A program made the position numbers and the translations under genes. A DNA stretch of 64,000 bases. Origin: G965212025 sp965215765. Lineage in GTDB: Bacteria > Pseudomonadota > Gammaproteobacteria > Poriferisulfidales > Oxydemutatoraceae. This document shows positions 35,078 to 45,931 of this stretch, piece after piece (positions within the stretch are counted from its first letter, which is position 1; each line of letters starts with the position of its first letter). The notes below the pieces were generated by a model. It was not told the origin of the DNA, made no database searches, and saw only the letters and a list, made by a program, of their open reading frames with translations. The stretch covers positions 2,914,001 to 2,978,000 of the forward strand of contig OZ244118.1 in assembly GCA_965215765.1 (NCBI GenBank). The letters run 5' to 3'.

Positions 35078-37345
35078 CCAAGCCACAACCTTTGATGCCT
35101 CAGACTTGGGCGATTGTCCGGCACTCAGGTCGCTCAGCTTCGGGAGCGCAAAGAAGAAATGAAGGATGCCGGGCAGCAGAGACAACAGGAATAGCAAGGA
35201 CAGCAAGCTCGGCAAATCGAACACTCAGCTTCCGTGAACCATCATGAAAGAAAGAAGCCGGTACTGGAGAAAACAGCAGGAACAGCCAAGCCACAACCTT
35301 TGATGCTTCAGACTTGGGCGATTGTCCGGTGCTCAGGTCGCGCAGCTTTGAGAGCGCAAAGAAGAAATGAAGGACGCCTGACATCAGAGACAACAGGGAT
35401 AGCAAGGACAGCAGGCTCGGCGAATCGAACACAGCTTCCGTGAACCATCATGAAAGAAAGAAGCCGGTACTGGAACGAACAGCAGGAACAGCCAAGCCAC
35501 AACCTTTGATGCTTCAGACTTGGGCGATTGTCCGGCACTCAGGTCGCACAGCTTCGGGAGCGCAAAGAAGAAATGAAGGACGCCTGACAGCAGAGACAAC
35601 AGGAATAGCAAGGACAGCAAGCTCGGCGAATTAAGTGCTCAGCTTCCGTGAACCATCATGAAAGAAAGAAGCCGGTACTGGAACGAACAGCAGGAATAGC
35701 CAAGCCACAACCTTTGATGCTTCAGACTTGGGCGATTGTCCGGCACTCAGGTCGCACAACTTCGGAAGCGCAAAGAAGAAATGAAGGACGCCTGACAGCA
35801 GAGACAACAGGGATAGCAAGGACAGCAGGCTCGGCGAATCAAGTGCTCAGCTTCCGTGAACCATCATGAAAGAAAGAAGCCGGTACTGGAGCTAACAACA
35901 GGAACAGCCAAGCCACAGTCTTTGATGCTTCAGACTTGGGCGATTGTCCGGCACTCAGGTCGCGCAGCTTCGGGAACGCAAAGAAGAAATGAAGGGCGCC
36001 TGACATCAGAAACAACAGGGATAGCAAGGACAGCAGGCTCGGCGAATCAAGTGCTCAGCTTCCGTGAACCATCATGAAAGAAAGAAGCCGGTACTGGAAC
36101 GAACAGCAGGAACAGCCAAACCACAACCTTTGATGCTTCAGGCTTGGGCGATTGTCCGGCGCTCAGGTCGCACAGCTTCGGGAGCGCAAAGAAGAAATGA
36201 AGGCACCTGACAGCAGAGACAACAGGGATAGCAAGGACAGCAGGCTCGGCAAATCGAACACAGCTTCCGTGAACCATCATGAAAGAAAGAAGCCGGTACT
36301 GGAACGAACAGCAGGAACAGCCAAACCACAACCTTTGATGCCTCAGGCTTGGGCGATTGTCCGGCACTCAGGTCGCACAGCTTCGGGAGCGCAAAGAAGA
36401 AATGAAGGACGCCTGACAGCAGAGACAGCAGGGATAGCAAGGACAGCAGGCTCGGCGAATCAAGTGCTCGGCTTCCGTGAACCATCATGAAAGAAAGAAG
36501 CCGGTGCTGGAGCAAACAGCAAGAACAGCCAAGCCACAACCTTTGATGCTTCAGACTTGGGCGATTGTCCGGTGCTCAGGTCGCACAGCTTCGGGAGCGC
36601 AAAGAAGAAATGAAGGCACCTGACAGCAGAGACAACAGGGATAGCAAGGACAGCAGGCTCGGCAAATCGAACACAGCTTCCGTGAACCATCATGAAAGAA
36701 AGAAGCCGGTACTGGAACGAACAGCAGGAACAGCCAAACCACAACCTTTGATGCCTCAGGCTTGGGCGATTGTCCGGCACTCAGGTCGCACAGCTTCGGG
36801 AGCGCAAAGAAGAAATGAAGGACGCCTGACAGCAGAGACAGCAGGGATAGCAAGGACAGCAGGCTCGGCGAATCAAGTGCTCGGCTTCCGTGAACCATCA
36901 TGAAAAAAAGAAGCCGGTACTGGAACGAACAGCAGGAACAGCCAAGCCACAACCTTTGATGCTTCAGACTTGAGCGATTGTCCGGCACTCAGGTCGCACA
37001 GCTTCGGGAGCGCAAAAAAGAAATGAAGGACGCCTGACATCAGGTACAACAGGGATAGCAAGGACAGCAGGCTCGGCAAATAGAACACAGCTTCCGTGAA
37101 CCATCATGAAAGAAAGAAGCCGATACTGGAACGAACAGCAGGAATAGCCAAGCCACAACCTTTGATGCTTCAGACTTGAGCGATTGTCCGGCACTCAGGT
37201 CGCACAGCTTCGGGAGCGCAAAGAAGCAATGAAGGCACCGGGCAGCAGAGACAACAGGGATAGCAAGGACAGCAGGCTCGGCAAATAGAACACAGCTTCC
37301 GTGAACCATCATGAAAGAAAGAAGCCGACACTGGAACGAACAAAT
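35078..37345. repeat. Eleven-copy tandem array, 205-208 bp units
   Basis: The motif GAACCATCATGAAA occurs at 35236, 35442, 35650, 35858, 36066, 36271, 36479, 36684, 36892, 37098 and 37303, giving periods of 205, 206 and 208 bp. Units contain a purine-rich GAAAGAAAGAAGCCGG, a GGGCGATTGTCCGGC stretch and runs of AACAGGGATAGCAAGGACAGCAGG. Periods of about 206 alternate with 208, because two unit variants (AATCGAACACAGC and AATCAAGTGCTCAGC) are interspersed. Frames of 60-145 codons arise on both strands but shift between units. No gene is supported from 35078 to 37505. Confidence 0.95.
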
Positions 37346-37505
37346 GCTTCCGGCTTCTTGCCGCTCTCCCGGATGGAAAGCAGAGGAAGTACTGCTACAC
37401 TCGGCACTTTCAGACTTTTAGCGGGCAGAAAACGCACTGCCAACGAGCAAGGATCTACCCGGTCTTTGCGCACAAGTCATTGATGGTGACAGGAGGAATC
37501 TGACC

Positions 37506-38105
37506 ATGACGTTTCAAACCCCATACACTCCCGACTTTTCACTTCGGGAAGAAAGTGCCCTAAGCGATATTGAGTTCTATCAACGTTGGTCGCCGCGCTC
37601 TTTCCTCAAAGCGGTGATTGACCAAGAAACGCAAGCCAAAATTTTTGATGCCGCACGTTGGTCGCCATCCTGTTTCAACGAACAGCCTTGGTTGATCGTA
37701 ACTTCAACAGACGAAACTTTTTCAGTGTTTCTGGATCTCCTGACCGAAGGCAATCAGGGCTGGGCAAAGCTGGCCTCACTGCTGGGTTTTATTTTTGCCA
37801 GACGTCGCTTCTCGCACAACGACAAGCCGAACGTGCTCGCTCACTTCGATTGTGGTGCAGCCTGGCTGGGTCTGACATTACAGGCTAGACGCCTGGGCTT
37901 GTACACGCACGGGATGGGCGGCATCCATCGGGAAAAGACCTACGGGGCTTTGAACGTTTCACAGGCAGACTACGAAGTGATGTGTGGTTTTGCGTTGGGA
38001 GCCATTGACAAACCCGAGGCACTGGGCGAAGAGCGCGCCAAGAACGAACGCCATCTCTCTGGTCGCCTGCCGATTGACAAGGTCTGGCGAAGCGGTCTGA
38101 TCTGA
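37506..38105 (+). CDS. Nitroreductase-family flavoprotein
   Basis: A 199-residue FMN oxidoreductase-like protein. RWSPRSFLKAVID and AARWSPSCFNEQPWLIV are the FMN-binding N-terminal blocks; HFDCGAAWLGLTLQARRLG, THGMGG and the C-terminal AKNERHLSGRLPID are common in the family. An AGGAGG site lies 12-13 bp before ATG 37506. Substrate unknown. The last 20 or so codons are found again at 41965 and 46249, marking the left edge of a segment present three times. Confidence 0.9.
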   Translation: MTFQTPYTPDFSLREESALSDIEFYQRWSPRSFLKAVIDQETQAKIFDAARWSPSCFNEQPWLIVTSTDETFSVFLDLLTEGNQGWAKLASLLGFIFARRRFSHNDKPNVLAHFDCGAAWLGLTLQARRLGLYTHGMGGIHREKTYGALNVSQADYEVMCGFALGAIDKPEALGEERAKNERHLSGRLPIDKVWRSGLI

Positions 38106-38224
38106 CTCCCGCTCCAACGCAGACGCACGCTCAAGGCTGAAGGGGAATAGCCGCGACGCTTTGTTCCTCATGAGAGCCCAGCGTCACTTGCGTGGATTTG
38201 CCGGTTTTTGCAAAGCCTCGTGCG

Positions 38225-38652
38225 CTAAATTTCTGGCGTCCTGGTCTTGGTGCTCCGGATTTCCTGGAAGGTGGCGTGCGCGGCAGCGATGGTTTTTTGA
38301 ATATGCGCCTCCTCGTGAACTGCTGAAACGAAGCCCGATTCAAAAGCTGACGGCACTAAATAGATTCCGCATCTCAACATGCCGCTATGGAAGCGGCCAA
38401 ACAGCTCGGTGTCAGTTGTTTGGCGGTGGCGAAATCTGAAACCGGGTGCGGTAAAAAAAAGCAACCAAACATGCCGCCTTCCGAATCGCATTGAAAAGCA
38501 ATATCGTTGCTGGCAGCAACCGCCCGTAACCCCTTGCAAAGCTCCTTCGCCCGCTTCGTCAGTTCTTCATAAAAACCGGTTCTGCCAATCAGCGAAAGCG
38601 TTTTGATTGATGCTGCGGTGACCACCGGATTGCCAGACAAAGTCCCGGCCTG
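38225..38652 (-). pseudogene. hemL 3' fragment, copy 1
   Basis: Matches the last 140 or so codons of hemL (46428): LSGNPVVTAASIKTLSLIG, then FYEELTKRAKELC and, after a shift near 38415, FGRFHSGMLRCGIYL to the stop. The PLP-lysine part is missing because of a deletion that joins hemL to the purM 3' end at a CCTGAAC sequence (about 38650). Confidence 0.88.
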
Positions 38653-39021
38653 AACAACCCGTTTGGCGAAAACACTTTGAGGTCAGAGCTACTCAAAGCG
38701 GCAGGTACTTTTTGAATAAAGAGACGGAAAAAGGCCGAACACGCCTTTTGATCATGATCTCCGGCCATGGCAGCAACATGCGGGCTATCACCACCCACCT
38801 GATATGCGGAAAAATCGCCGCACAGCTTGTCGTGGTTATTAGCGAACGGGACGATGCCCCGGTGCTCGAATATGCCCGCGATCACAGTTCGGCAACAGAA
38901 GTTGTTCAAAAGCCGCTATTTTGATGGGCGACTGAGAATGGAGGCAGTGAAGGTACTCGTGGACGGCAAGGTGTCACACAAGCCATTGGCACTGAGTGAC
39001 ATGCCATCTCCTCTGTTGTGA
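38650..39021 (+). pseudogene. purM 3' fragment and internally deleted purN, copy 1
   Basis: 38650-38719 matches part of purM (NPFGENT) fused to its last codons and TAA. The purN start (TTG 38712) follows, with TRLLIMISGHGSNMRAI, up to VVQKPL, then an internal deletion of about 360 bp joins the C-terminal part (FDGRLRMEAVKV). The hydrolytic core of PurN is lost. Confidence 0.85.
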
Positions 39022-39128
39022 CTCACCGTTGTCAAAAGCCAAGGTACTGGTACACAGAGCCGTCGTCGCTAACCGCACCCTCTGCCTATAACTCGCCGCC
39101 CTTTCTCTGGGCTGCCGGCTAGTAGCTT

Positions 39129-41654
39129 CTAGCGGACTGCGCCACCCAGAAGCGCCCTGATTCTGAAGCGCGAGACATCTGGAGGAAGGAACTCGCGAGA
39201 AACAATCACACGAACCGTATCGAATGCCTTCGAATATATATTAGCAACTACGACAACAAACTCTCCGCGTGACTGCCCATCTTCCAGTTGAACATCAATC
39301 ACAACTTCCCTCACCATGTTTCTTTGAGTAGTGCTTGCGCCACCAACAAATGCCACATTCACATTTGTCGTGGGATCGTAAAAGACCCATCTCAAGCCAT
39401 CAACGAGTCCACCACCTTTAACCGTGAGCGAGATATTGGTCGTGGAGTCACCAGGCTCCAGTGTCAGAGTTACCGTTTCAGTTGATTCTTCCCGGTAAAT
39501 GATGAAAGGACCCTCTGGGAGGTATATAACCCTCACAAGAGCGGTACTGAGCCCGCCAAACCCATCTGTAACCTGGACGGTGACGGAACGGACGATATCC
39601 ACCTCAGAGGATGGACTAGGCCCCTCAAAGCTGACGGTTGCCGTACTTCCTGTCGTTGTTTCTGTCGTGGATTCGCCCACCACAAAACCCACTGTTGAAC
39701 CTGCACTCACATCAACAATCGTCCAAGTCAGCGTTACAACTCCCGTTTTATCTTCGGCTGTAAAACTTATGAGGGCGGTGGTTTGTCCAACAGGCAAGAG
39801 CAATATACCGTCAGTAACGTTTTGAACCGTGATGACGGGGGTCACATTTGCCACACTGACCATGACAGTACTACTCGTGCTGTTGTCGTCTGCGTTTGTC
39901 ACTGTCAGAACGTATCTTCCATCAAGCCGGGAAACGGCGTCCTGCAAAGTGGCGGTGATTACCGCAGTCTCACCCTTTGTTGATGAAAGCGTAACAACAA
40001 CGTTATCAGTGCTGGTCACAGTCCATGTGAGACTCGCGCTCTGTCCAAGCCCGTGTGTTGCGCTAAACCTGCGCGCAACTGAATTGCCTTCCGAGATTGG
40101 CTGCAAATCTGTCAGCATGAACGTTGGCGTGCTTTCTCCCGGATTAACAGTCACGTTAACCCGGTCTGTTGTACCCGAGCTATCTCTCACGACGAGATCA
40201 AAAGATCTCGTGGTTACAGACGTCGATCTCTCCAAACTGGCAACAACAGTTGTCCCCACAGCTGTCGTCCGCAGTTCATTCCCCACGACAAACCTCACGG
40301 TGCTAGCCTCAACACTGCTAATCTCCCATGTCAAGTTTTCTGGCTCAAAATCATCCGCCGCCGCAACAGGGAAGGTCACGACCGTCGAGTTTGGCGAAAT
40401 AGTGAAGTTGACCTCACCTTCATCAGGAACCGACCCATCTACCGACACAATCACAGGAGGCTGATTTTCTGCTATCACCACGGCCACCACTGACCGTGCA
40501 GTCGCAAGACCGTCAGATAACGTGAGAGTAAATGTTCTTGTGCTGACACCAGCCGTAAACGTGTCCACTGCTTGACTAAAGCGCACCTGGACTGTCTCCG
40601 TGCCGATTGACTCCGCTGTTCCATTCACGAACACCGCAGTGCTCTTGTCTCCAATCCCGCCAACCAGATTCCAGCGCAGATCTTCCGGTCTTTCACCCCG
40701 ATCAAGATCACCTGCATTAAACGTAAATGTATTAACCGTCTGCGACTCGTGGATGGAAAGCGACTCTGCTGAGGGTCCAGTGATGACCGGAGTTGAGTTG
40801 GCTACATTCTCAACTGTCACATTCACCCTGTCGGACAACCTGGTGTCGTCATCGGTGGCTACGACTTCAAAAGCCGTTCCCATGAACCCACCGTCTGGAA
40901 CCGGGCGTGTGAAACGAATCGTCACAGGAGTGGAAGCGACAGTCGTACTTACTGATAAAGTTGTTGCCGTACTCCTATCACTCTTGACAAACGCTGCTTC
41001 ACCAGCGAGAGGTGCATCAAACAACAGTGTGACCGTCCCCGGGTACTCTGTGGTAAGCCGTACCACAAAATCAGTTGAAGGAACCCTCCGGTGTGAATCA
41101 ACCGTAAGGGAGTCTATATCAAACGTCGGTGGCGGTTGGAGATCGGCGGCAATATTAACCACGAAAGTCCATGTGCTAGCGACCTGCTCGCCGCCTGTGG
41201 TGTTGGTGCCTGAGGATTGCACCACAAACGCGTCATTGGCACCGAAGCCAATGATGCCAGGAGGAGAGAAAAACCTATAAGTAACTGTGGATCTTGAACC
41301 TCGGGTGGTCGCAGCAGTTCTCCCGTCAGCCAACACAAAGAAAGCAGTTCCGGAGTTCGGCGTTGACGCAAAACTCCAGTCTGTTTGTTCAAGATTAGTT
41401 CTTAGAGTGGACCCCAAAGTCTCCAGAACCCGCGTGACCGACGGAGCTGCTCTGCTCACTTTGCGAATTTGAGTAATACCTTCGTTGTCTGCAAGAGGAA
41501 TGGAGTCAATAGGAAGAACGGCGGCAGGAGAAATGGTGGCGGGGCCTTCCTGAGCCAAAACATTCGACGATCCGGCAAAAAAAGCAGCGTACAAAACAGC
41601 AAGGCTTACCACCTTCCCGTAATGCAAAAAAGACCAGGAAAATTTTGTGCGCAC
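39129..41654 (-). CDS. Large secreted Ig/cadherin-like repeat protein, paralog 1
   Basis: An 841-residue exported protein. The signal peptide (KVVSLAVLYAAFFAGSSNVLA) is followed by six or more beta-sandwich-like repeats of 90-110 residues rich in Thr, Ser and Val, with linkers such as NSTPVITGPS, AENQPPVIVSVDG and NVTPVITVQNV. This is the pattern of Ig-like, cadherin or VCBS domains in surface or secreted adhesins. The C-terminus SRFRIRALLGGAVR is nearly identical in all paralogs here. No catalytic domain is visible. The start is GTG 41654 with GAGGAG before it, not the upstream frame. Ligand and localisation beyond export are unknown. Confidence 0.8.
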   Translation of the reverse strand: MRTKFSWSFLHYGKVVSLAVLYAAFFAGSSNVLAQEGPATISPAAVLPIDSIPLADNEGITQIRKVSRAAPSVTRVLETLGSTLRTNLEQTDWSFASTPNSGTAFFVLADGRTAATTRGSRSTVTYRFFSPPGIIGFGANDAFVVQSSGTNTTGGEQVASTWTFVVNIAADLQPPPTFDIDSLTVDSHRRVPSTDFVVRLTTEYPGTVTLLFDAPLAGEAAFVKSDRSTATTLSVSTTVASTPVTIRFTRPVPDGGFMGTAFEVVATDDDTRLSDRVNVTVENVANSTPVITGPSAESLSIHESQTVNTFTFNAGDLDRGERPEDLRWNLVGGIGDKSTAVFVNGTAESIGTETVQVRFSQAVDTFTAGVSTRTFTLTLSDGLATARSVVAVVIAENQPPVIVSVDGSVPDEGEVNFTISPNSTVVTFPVAAADDFEPENLTWEISSVEASTVRFVVGNELRTTAVGTTVVASLERSTSVTTRSFDLVVRDSSGTTDRVNVTVNPGESTPTFMLTDLQPISEGNSVARRFSATHGLGQSASLTWTVTSTDNVVVTLSSTKGETAVITATLQDAVSRLDGRYVLTVTNADDNSTSSTVMVSVANVTPVITVQNVTDGILLLPVGQTTALISFTAEDKTGVVTLTWTIVDVSAGSTVGFVVGESTTETTTGSTATVSFEGPSPSSEVDIVRSVTVQVTDGFGGLSTALVRVIYLPEGPFIIYREESTETVTLTLEPGDSTTNISLTVKGGGLVDGLRWVFYDPTTNVNVAFVGGASTTQRNMVREVVIDVQLEDGQSRGEFVVVVANIYSKAFDTVRVIVSREFLPPDVSRFRIRALLGGAVR

Positions 41655-41964
41655 TCTCAACTCCTCAGTTTTGCGCTGCCGAGGTGATCGACAGCCGCAA
41701 ACAAAAAACAAAAAATTACCATCGGATGTGGTATCTCATATATCTATGGGTTTCGTGCAACAGTCACGCCCACATCGGGAAGACAAATATTTCTACAATC
41801 CCGTCCTACATTAACGACCGTCTTGGCTGTGGGAAAAAATAAATTCATACGCCTTCGGGTCAACGCAAAAGCAGCCCCCAAAATCTAAAAAAATTCAATC
41901 CAAGGCTAAAAGAATCCTGATAAAATTACAAGCAATCTCAGCAATCCCGTCCCTTATTAACGAC
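41655..41964. other. Conserved upstream block of the Ig-like genes
   Basis: This AT-rich stretch recurs before paralog 2 (45932-46248) and in part before paralog 4 (54670-54760). It holds no gene. A 24-bp sequence of the form CAATCCCGTCC...ATTAACGACCG appears twice within it, the second time directly at the junction with the nitroreductase fragment, and could have served in the duplication. Confidence 0.6.
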
Positions 41965-42025
41965 CGAACGCCATCTCTCTGGTCGCCTGCCGCTTGACAG
42001 AGTCTGGCGAAGCGGTCTGCCCTGA
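41965..42025 (+). pseudogene. Nitroreductase 3' fragment, copy 2
   Basis: Encodes the final 20 or so residues of the nitroreductase (ERHLSGRLP...VWRSGL) without the remainder of the gene. It marks the left end of the second copy of the duplicated segment. Confidence 0.85.
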
Positions 42026-42144
42026 CTCCCGCACCAACGCCGACGTTCGCTCAATGCTGAAAGAAAATAACCGCGACGCTTTGTTCCTCACGAGAGCTCA
42101 GCGCCACCTGTATGGATTTGCAGGTTTTTGCAAAGCCTCGTGCG

Positions 42145-42569
42145 CTAAATTTCTGGCATCCTGGTCTTGGTGCTCTGGATTTCCTGGAAGGTGGCGTGCG
42201 CGGCAGCGATGGTTTTTTGAATATGTGCCTCCTCGTGAGTTGCTGAAACGAAACCCGATTCAAAAGCTGACGGCGCCAAATAGATTCCGCGTCTCAACAT
42301 GCCGCTATGGAAGCGGCCAAACAGCTCGGTGTCAGTTGTTTTGGCGGCGGCGAAGTCTGAAACCGGGTGCGGTGAAAAAAGCAACCAGACGCCGCCTCCC
42401 ATAATCGCATTGAAATGCAATATCGTTGCTGGCGGCAGCCTCCCGTAGCCCCTCACAAAGCCCCTTCGTCCGCTCCGTCAGACCTTCGTAAAAACCGGTT
42501 GCCAATCAGCGAAAGCGTTTTGGTTGCTGCTGCGGTGACCAACGGATTGCCAGACAAAGTCCCGGCCTG
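42145..42569 (-). pseudogene. hemL 3' fragment, copy 2
   Basis: Matches the hemL end with TDTELFGRFHSGMLRRGIYL and HEEAHIQKTIAAAHATFQEI intact, but frameshifts occur in the upstream part. The same deletion junction to purM as in copy 1 is present (about 42567), so the deletion is older than the split between copies 1 and 2. Confidence 0.88.
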
Positions 42570-43316
42570 AACAACCCGTTTGGCGAAAACACTTTGGGGT
42601 CGGAACTACTCAAAGCGGCAGGTACTTTTTGAATAAAGAGACGGAAAAAGGCCGAACACGCCTTTTGATCATGATCTCCGGCCACGGCAGCAACATGCGG
42701 GCTATCACCGCCCACCTGCTACGCGGAAAAATCGCCGCACAGCTTGTCGCAGTTATTAGTGAACGGGACGATCCTCCGGGGCTCAAATATGCCCGTGATC
42801 ACAGTCCGGCAACAGAAGTTGTTCAAAAGCCGCTATGGGGGGAAAGTGCCTTCAACGAAGCACTAGGGGGTGCTGTTGCCTCCTACGAGCCAGATTTGAT
42901 TGCTCTGGCAGGTTTTATGAGCATATTGAGCGCCGAATTCCTGTCTCGCTTTTCTGGGCGTGTTTTGAATATTCCCCCCTCTTTGCTGCCTGATTTCAAG
43001 GGTCTGAATACCCATCAAAGAGTGATAAAGGCTGGTGCCAGTGAGCACGGCTGTACAACGGCATTTTGTTTCAGAAGAGCTGGATGCAGGATCATGCGTA
43101 TTACAGGAACGCTTCCCGCTACACAGGCAACGCAACAACTTGAATAGCAAAGTGCTTACGGAACGCGTGCTCGCACTTGAGCACCAATTCTGTCCGGCCA
43201 CAATACAGCTTGATTTTGATGGGCGACTGAGAATGGAAGCAGTGAAGGTACTCGTGGACGGCAAGGTGCTACACAAGCCATTGGCACTGAGTGACATGCC
43301 ATCGCCTCTGTCGTGA
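42567..43316 (+). pseudogene. purM 3' fragment and frameshifted purN, copy 2
   Basis: A purM tail (42567-42636) is followed by an almost full-length purN from TTG 42629 with MISGHGSNMRAI, ALAGFMSILSAEFLSRFSGR and PDFKGLNTHQRV. An extra G in ACGGCATTTTG breaks the frame near 43063; the rest (HFVSEELDAGSCVLQERF) continues in the next frame to 43316. HP in NIHPALLPD is changed to PPS in this copy, so the product would be impaired even without the shift. Confidence 0.85.
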
Positions 43317-43417
43317 CTCACCGTTGTCAAAGGTGCTGGTACGCAAGCCGTCGTCGCTAACCGCACCCTTCTGCCTATAACTCGCAACCCTTTCCTCGGG
43401 CTGCTGCTTGGCAGCTT

Positions 43418-45931
43418 CTAGCGAACTGCCCCGCCCAGAAGCACCCTGATTCTGAAGCGCGAGCCGCTTGGAAGAGACCCACGAGTAACAGTAACGGTAA
43501 CCGAATCGGATACATCCGAGCCTCCATGCCTGACTTCTACGACAAAGCTTCCGGTTTGCTGCTGGTCTCCGAGTTGAGCTTCAATCACAACGCTCTTCGT
43601 GCTTATCTGAGTGCTGCTGTTATCGAATGCCACACTCGTAAAACTTGCCGTGATACTGGAAAGGCTCCAAGTCAAATCAGCACCGGCTCCACCACCTCTG
43701 GCCATGAGCGAGATGGTCGTGGACGCCGTGGAGTCGCCAGGCTCCAGTGTCAGCATCAGCGTTTCAGCAAGTGACGACCCTTGGTAAAAGATGAAAGGCC
43801 CCCCCTCTGGAAGGTATCTAACCGTCGTCAGAGCGGTGCTGCTCCCGCCAAACCCATCTGTGACCTGCACGGTGAAAGTAGCAACAGTATCCTCCTCTGA
43901 GGATGAACGGGGTGCCCCCTCAAAGCTGACAGTTGCCGCACTTCCTGTCGTTGTTTCTGTCGTGGATTCGCCCACCACAAAACCCACTGTTGAACCTGCA
44001 CTCACATCAACAATCGTCCAAGTCAGCGTTACAACTCCCGTTTCATCTGTGGCCTCATAATCTATGCGGGCGGTGGTTTCCCCAACAGCCAAGGGCGGAA
44101 TGACTGGAACCGTGATAACGGGGTGCTCATTTGCCACACTGACCATGACAGTACTACTCGTGCTGTTGTCATCTGCGTTTGTCACTGTCAGAACGTATCT
44201 TCCATCAAGCCGGGAAACGACATCCTGCAAAGTGGCGGTGAATACCGCAGTCTCACCCTCTGCTGATGAAGGCGTAACAACAACGTTATCAGTGCTGGTC
44301 ACAGTCCATGTGAGACTCGCGCTCTGTCCAAGCCCGTGTGATGCACTAAATCTGCGCGCAACTGAATTGCCTTCCGAGATTGGCTGCAAATCTGTCAGCA
44401 TGAACGTTGACGTGCTTTCTTCCGGATTAGCATTCACGGTAACGGAGTCTTCACCCAAGCTATCGCTCACAATGAGATCATAAGTTCCCGTCGTGAGAGT
44501 CGTCGCTCTCTCCAAACTGACCATGGCACTTGTCCCCGTAGCTGTTGTCCGCAGACCATCACCCACGACAAACATCGGGGTGGTGCCAGTGCCCAGGTTT
44601 TCGAAACGCCAACTCAGAGTAGCTGCCGGAAAATCAATTTTAGTCGCCGCAACAGGGAAGGTCACGACCGTCGAGTTTGGCGAAATAGTAAAAGTAACAG
44701 CTTCTTGCTCTCTTGTGTCTTGCCCGTCTACCAACGCAATCACAGGAGGCTGATTTTGTTCTATCACCACAGTCACCGTTGACCGTGCAGTCGCAAGACC
44801 GTCAGATAACGTGAGAGTAAATGTTCTTGTGCTGACACCAGCCGTAAACGTGTTCACTGCTTGACTAAAGCGCACCTGGACTGTCTCCGTGCCGATTGAC
44901 TCCGTTGTTCCATCCACGAACACCGCAGTGCTCCTGTCTCCAATTCCGTCTTCCAGATTCCAGCGCAGATCTTCCGGTCTTTCACCCCGATCAAAGTCGC
45001 CTGCATTAAACGTAAATGTATTAACCGTCTGCAACTGATGGATGGAAAGCGACTCTGCTGAGGGTCCAGTGATGGTCGGAGTTGAGTTGGCTACATTCCT
45101 GACCACCACATCAACCCTGCCGGACAACCCAGTGTCGTCATCGGTGGCTACGACTTCAAAAGCCGTTGCCACGGTGAACCCGCCGTCTGGAACCGGGCGT
45201 GTGAAACGAACCGTCACAGGAGTGGGAGCGGCAGTCGTATTTACTGATAAAGTTGTTGCCGTACTCCCACCGCTCTCGACAAACGCCGCTACGCCCATGA
45301 GTGGTGCACTGATAGGGGTATTAAACGACAGTGTGACCGTCGTCGGGGACTCTGTGGAAAGCCGTACCACAAAATCAGTTGAAGGAACCCTCTGGTGTGA
45401 ATCAATCACAAGCGAAGCTACATCAAACGTCGGTGTTGTCCCCGTCGGTAGTGGTGGGGTACCGGCGGAGGGAACTGTGACTGTGAAATTTGCCGTGCTG
45501 ACAACGTTCGTACCGGTGGAAGACTGCACCGTAAACATTTCGGTGCGACCGAAGCCAACGATGCCAGGGGGTGGGGTAAGCGTATACGCAACCGTGGATC
45601 TTGAGCCTTGGGTGGTCAAAGCAGTACTTCCGTCAGCCAACACAAAGACAACAATTCCGGAACTTGGCATTGTCGCAAAAACCCAGTTTGCTGGAGTGGA
45701 ATTCGAAGTCTCCAGAACCCGCGTGAACATCGCCGCACCGCCTTCTACTCTCACTTCAATCGCAATATCAGTAGTTTCGCCGGCCACAAGAGGAATGGCG
45801 GCAGGAGAAATGGTGGCGGAACCTTCCTGAGCCAAAACATTCGTCGATCCGGCAAAAAAAGTAGCGTACAAAACAGCAAGGCTTACCACCTTCCCGCAAT
45901 GTAAAAAAGACCAGGAAAATTTTGCGCGCAT
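43418..45931 (-). CDS. Large secreted Ig/cadherin-like repeat protein, paralog 2
   Basis: An 837-residue exported protein closely related to paralog 1. The signal peptide (KVVSLAVLYATFFAGSTNVLA) and C-terminus SRFRIRVLLGGAVR match. Several internal blocks are nearly the same as in paralog 1 (for example LRWNLEDGIGDRSTAVFVDG and FMLTDLQPISEGNSV), whereas the first domain after the signal peptide and the last domain differ, a mosaic pattern. ATG 45931 is chosen by comparison with the paralogs. The function is probably surface or matrix binding, by analogy only. Confidence 0.8.
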   Translation of the reverse strand: MRAKFSWSFLHCGKVVSLAVLYATFFAGSTNVLAQEGSATISPAAIPLVAGETTDIAIEVRVEGGAAMFTRVLETSNSTPANWVFATMPSSGIVVFVLADGSTALTTQGSRSTVAYTLTPPPGIVGFGRTEMFTVQSSTGTNVVSTANFTVTVPSAGTPPLPTGTTPTFDVASLVIDSHQRVPSTDFVVRLSTESPTTVTLSFNTPISAPLMGVAAFVESGGSTATTLSVNTTAAPTPVTVRFTRPVPDGGFTVATAFEVVATDDDTGLSGRVDVVVRNVANSTPTITGPSAESLSIHQLQTVNTFTFNAGDFDRGERPEDLRWNLEDGIGDRSTAVFVDGTTESIGTETVQVRFSQAVNTFTAGVSTRTFTLTLSDGLATARSTVTVVIEQNQPPVIALVDGQDTREQEAVTFTISPNSTVVTFPVAATKIDFPAATLSWRFENLGTGTTPMFVVGDGLRTTATGTSAMVSLERATTLTTGTYDLIVSDSLGEDSVTVNANPEESTSTFMLTDLQPISEGNSVARRFSASHGLGQSASLTWTVTSTDNVVVTPSSAEGETAVFTATLQDVVSRLDGRYVLTVTNADDNSTSSTVMVSVANEHPVITVPVIPPLAVGETTARIDYEATDETGVVTLTWTIVDVSAGSTVGFVVGESTTETTTGSAATVSFEGAPRSSSEEDTVATFTVQVTDGFGGSSTALTTVRYLPEGGPFIFYQGSSLAETLMLTLEPGDSTASTTISLMARGGGAGADLTWSLSSITASFTSVAFDNSSTQISTKSVVIEAQLGDQQQTGSFVVEVRHGGSDVSDSVTVTVTRGSLPSGSRFRIRVLLGGAVR

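Noticed and set aside
35078..37345. CRISPR array or a repetitive protein gene
   Set aside because: There are no spacers, and unit lengths of 205-208 bp shift the reading frame between units. The 60- to 145-codon frames on both strands are by-products of the repeat.
39129..39170. GlyGly-CTERM tail on the Ig-like proteins as rhombosortase targets
   Set aside because: SRFRIRALLGGAVR has Gly-Gly but no following transmembrane helix or basic end, so it does not fit the motif.
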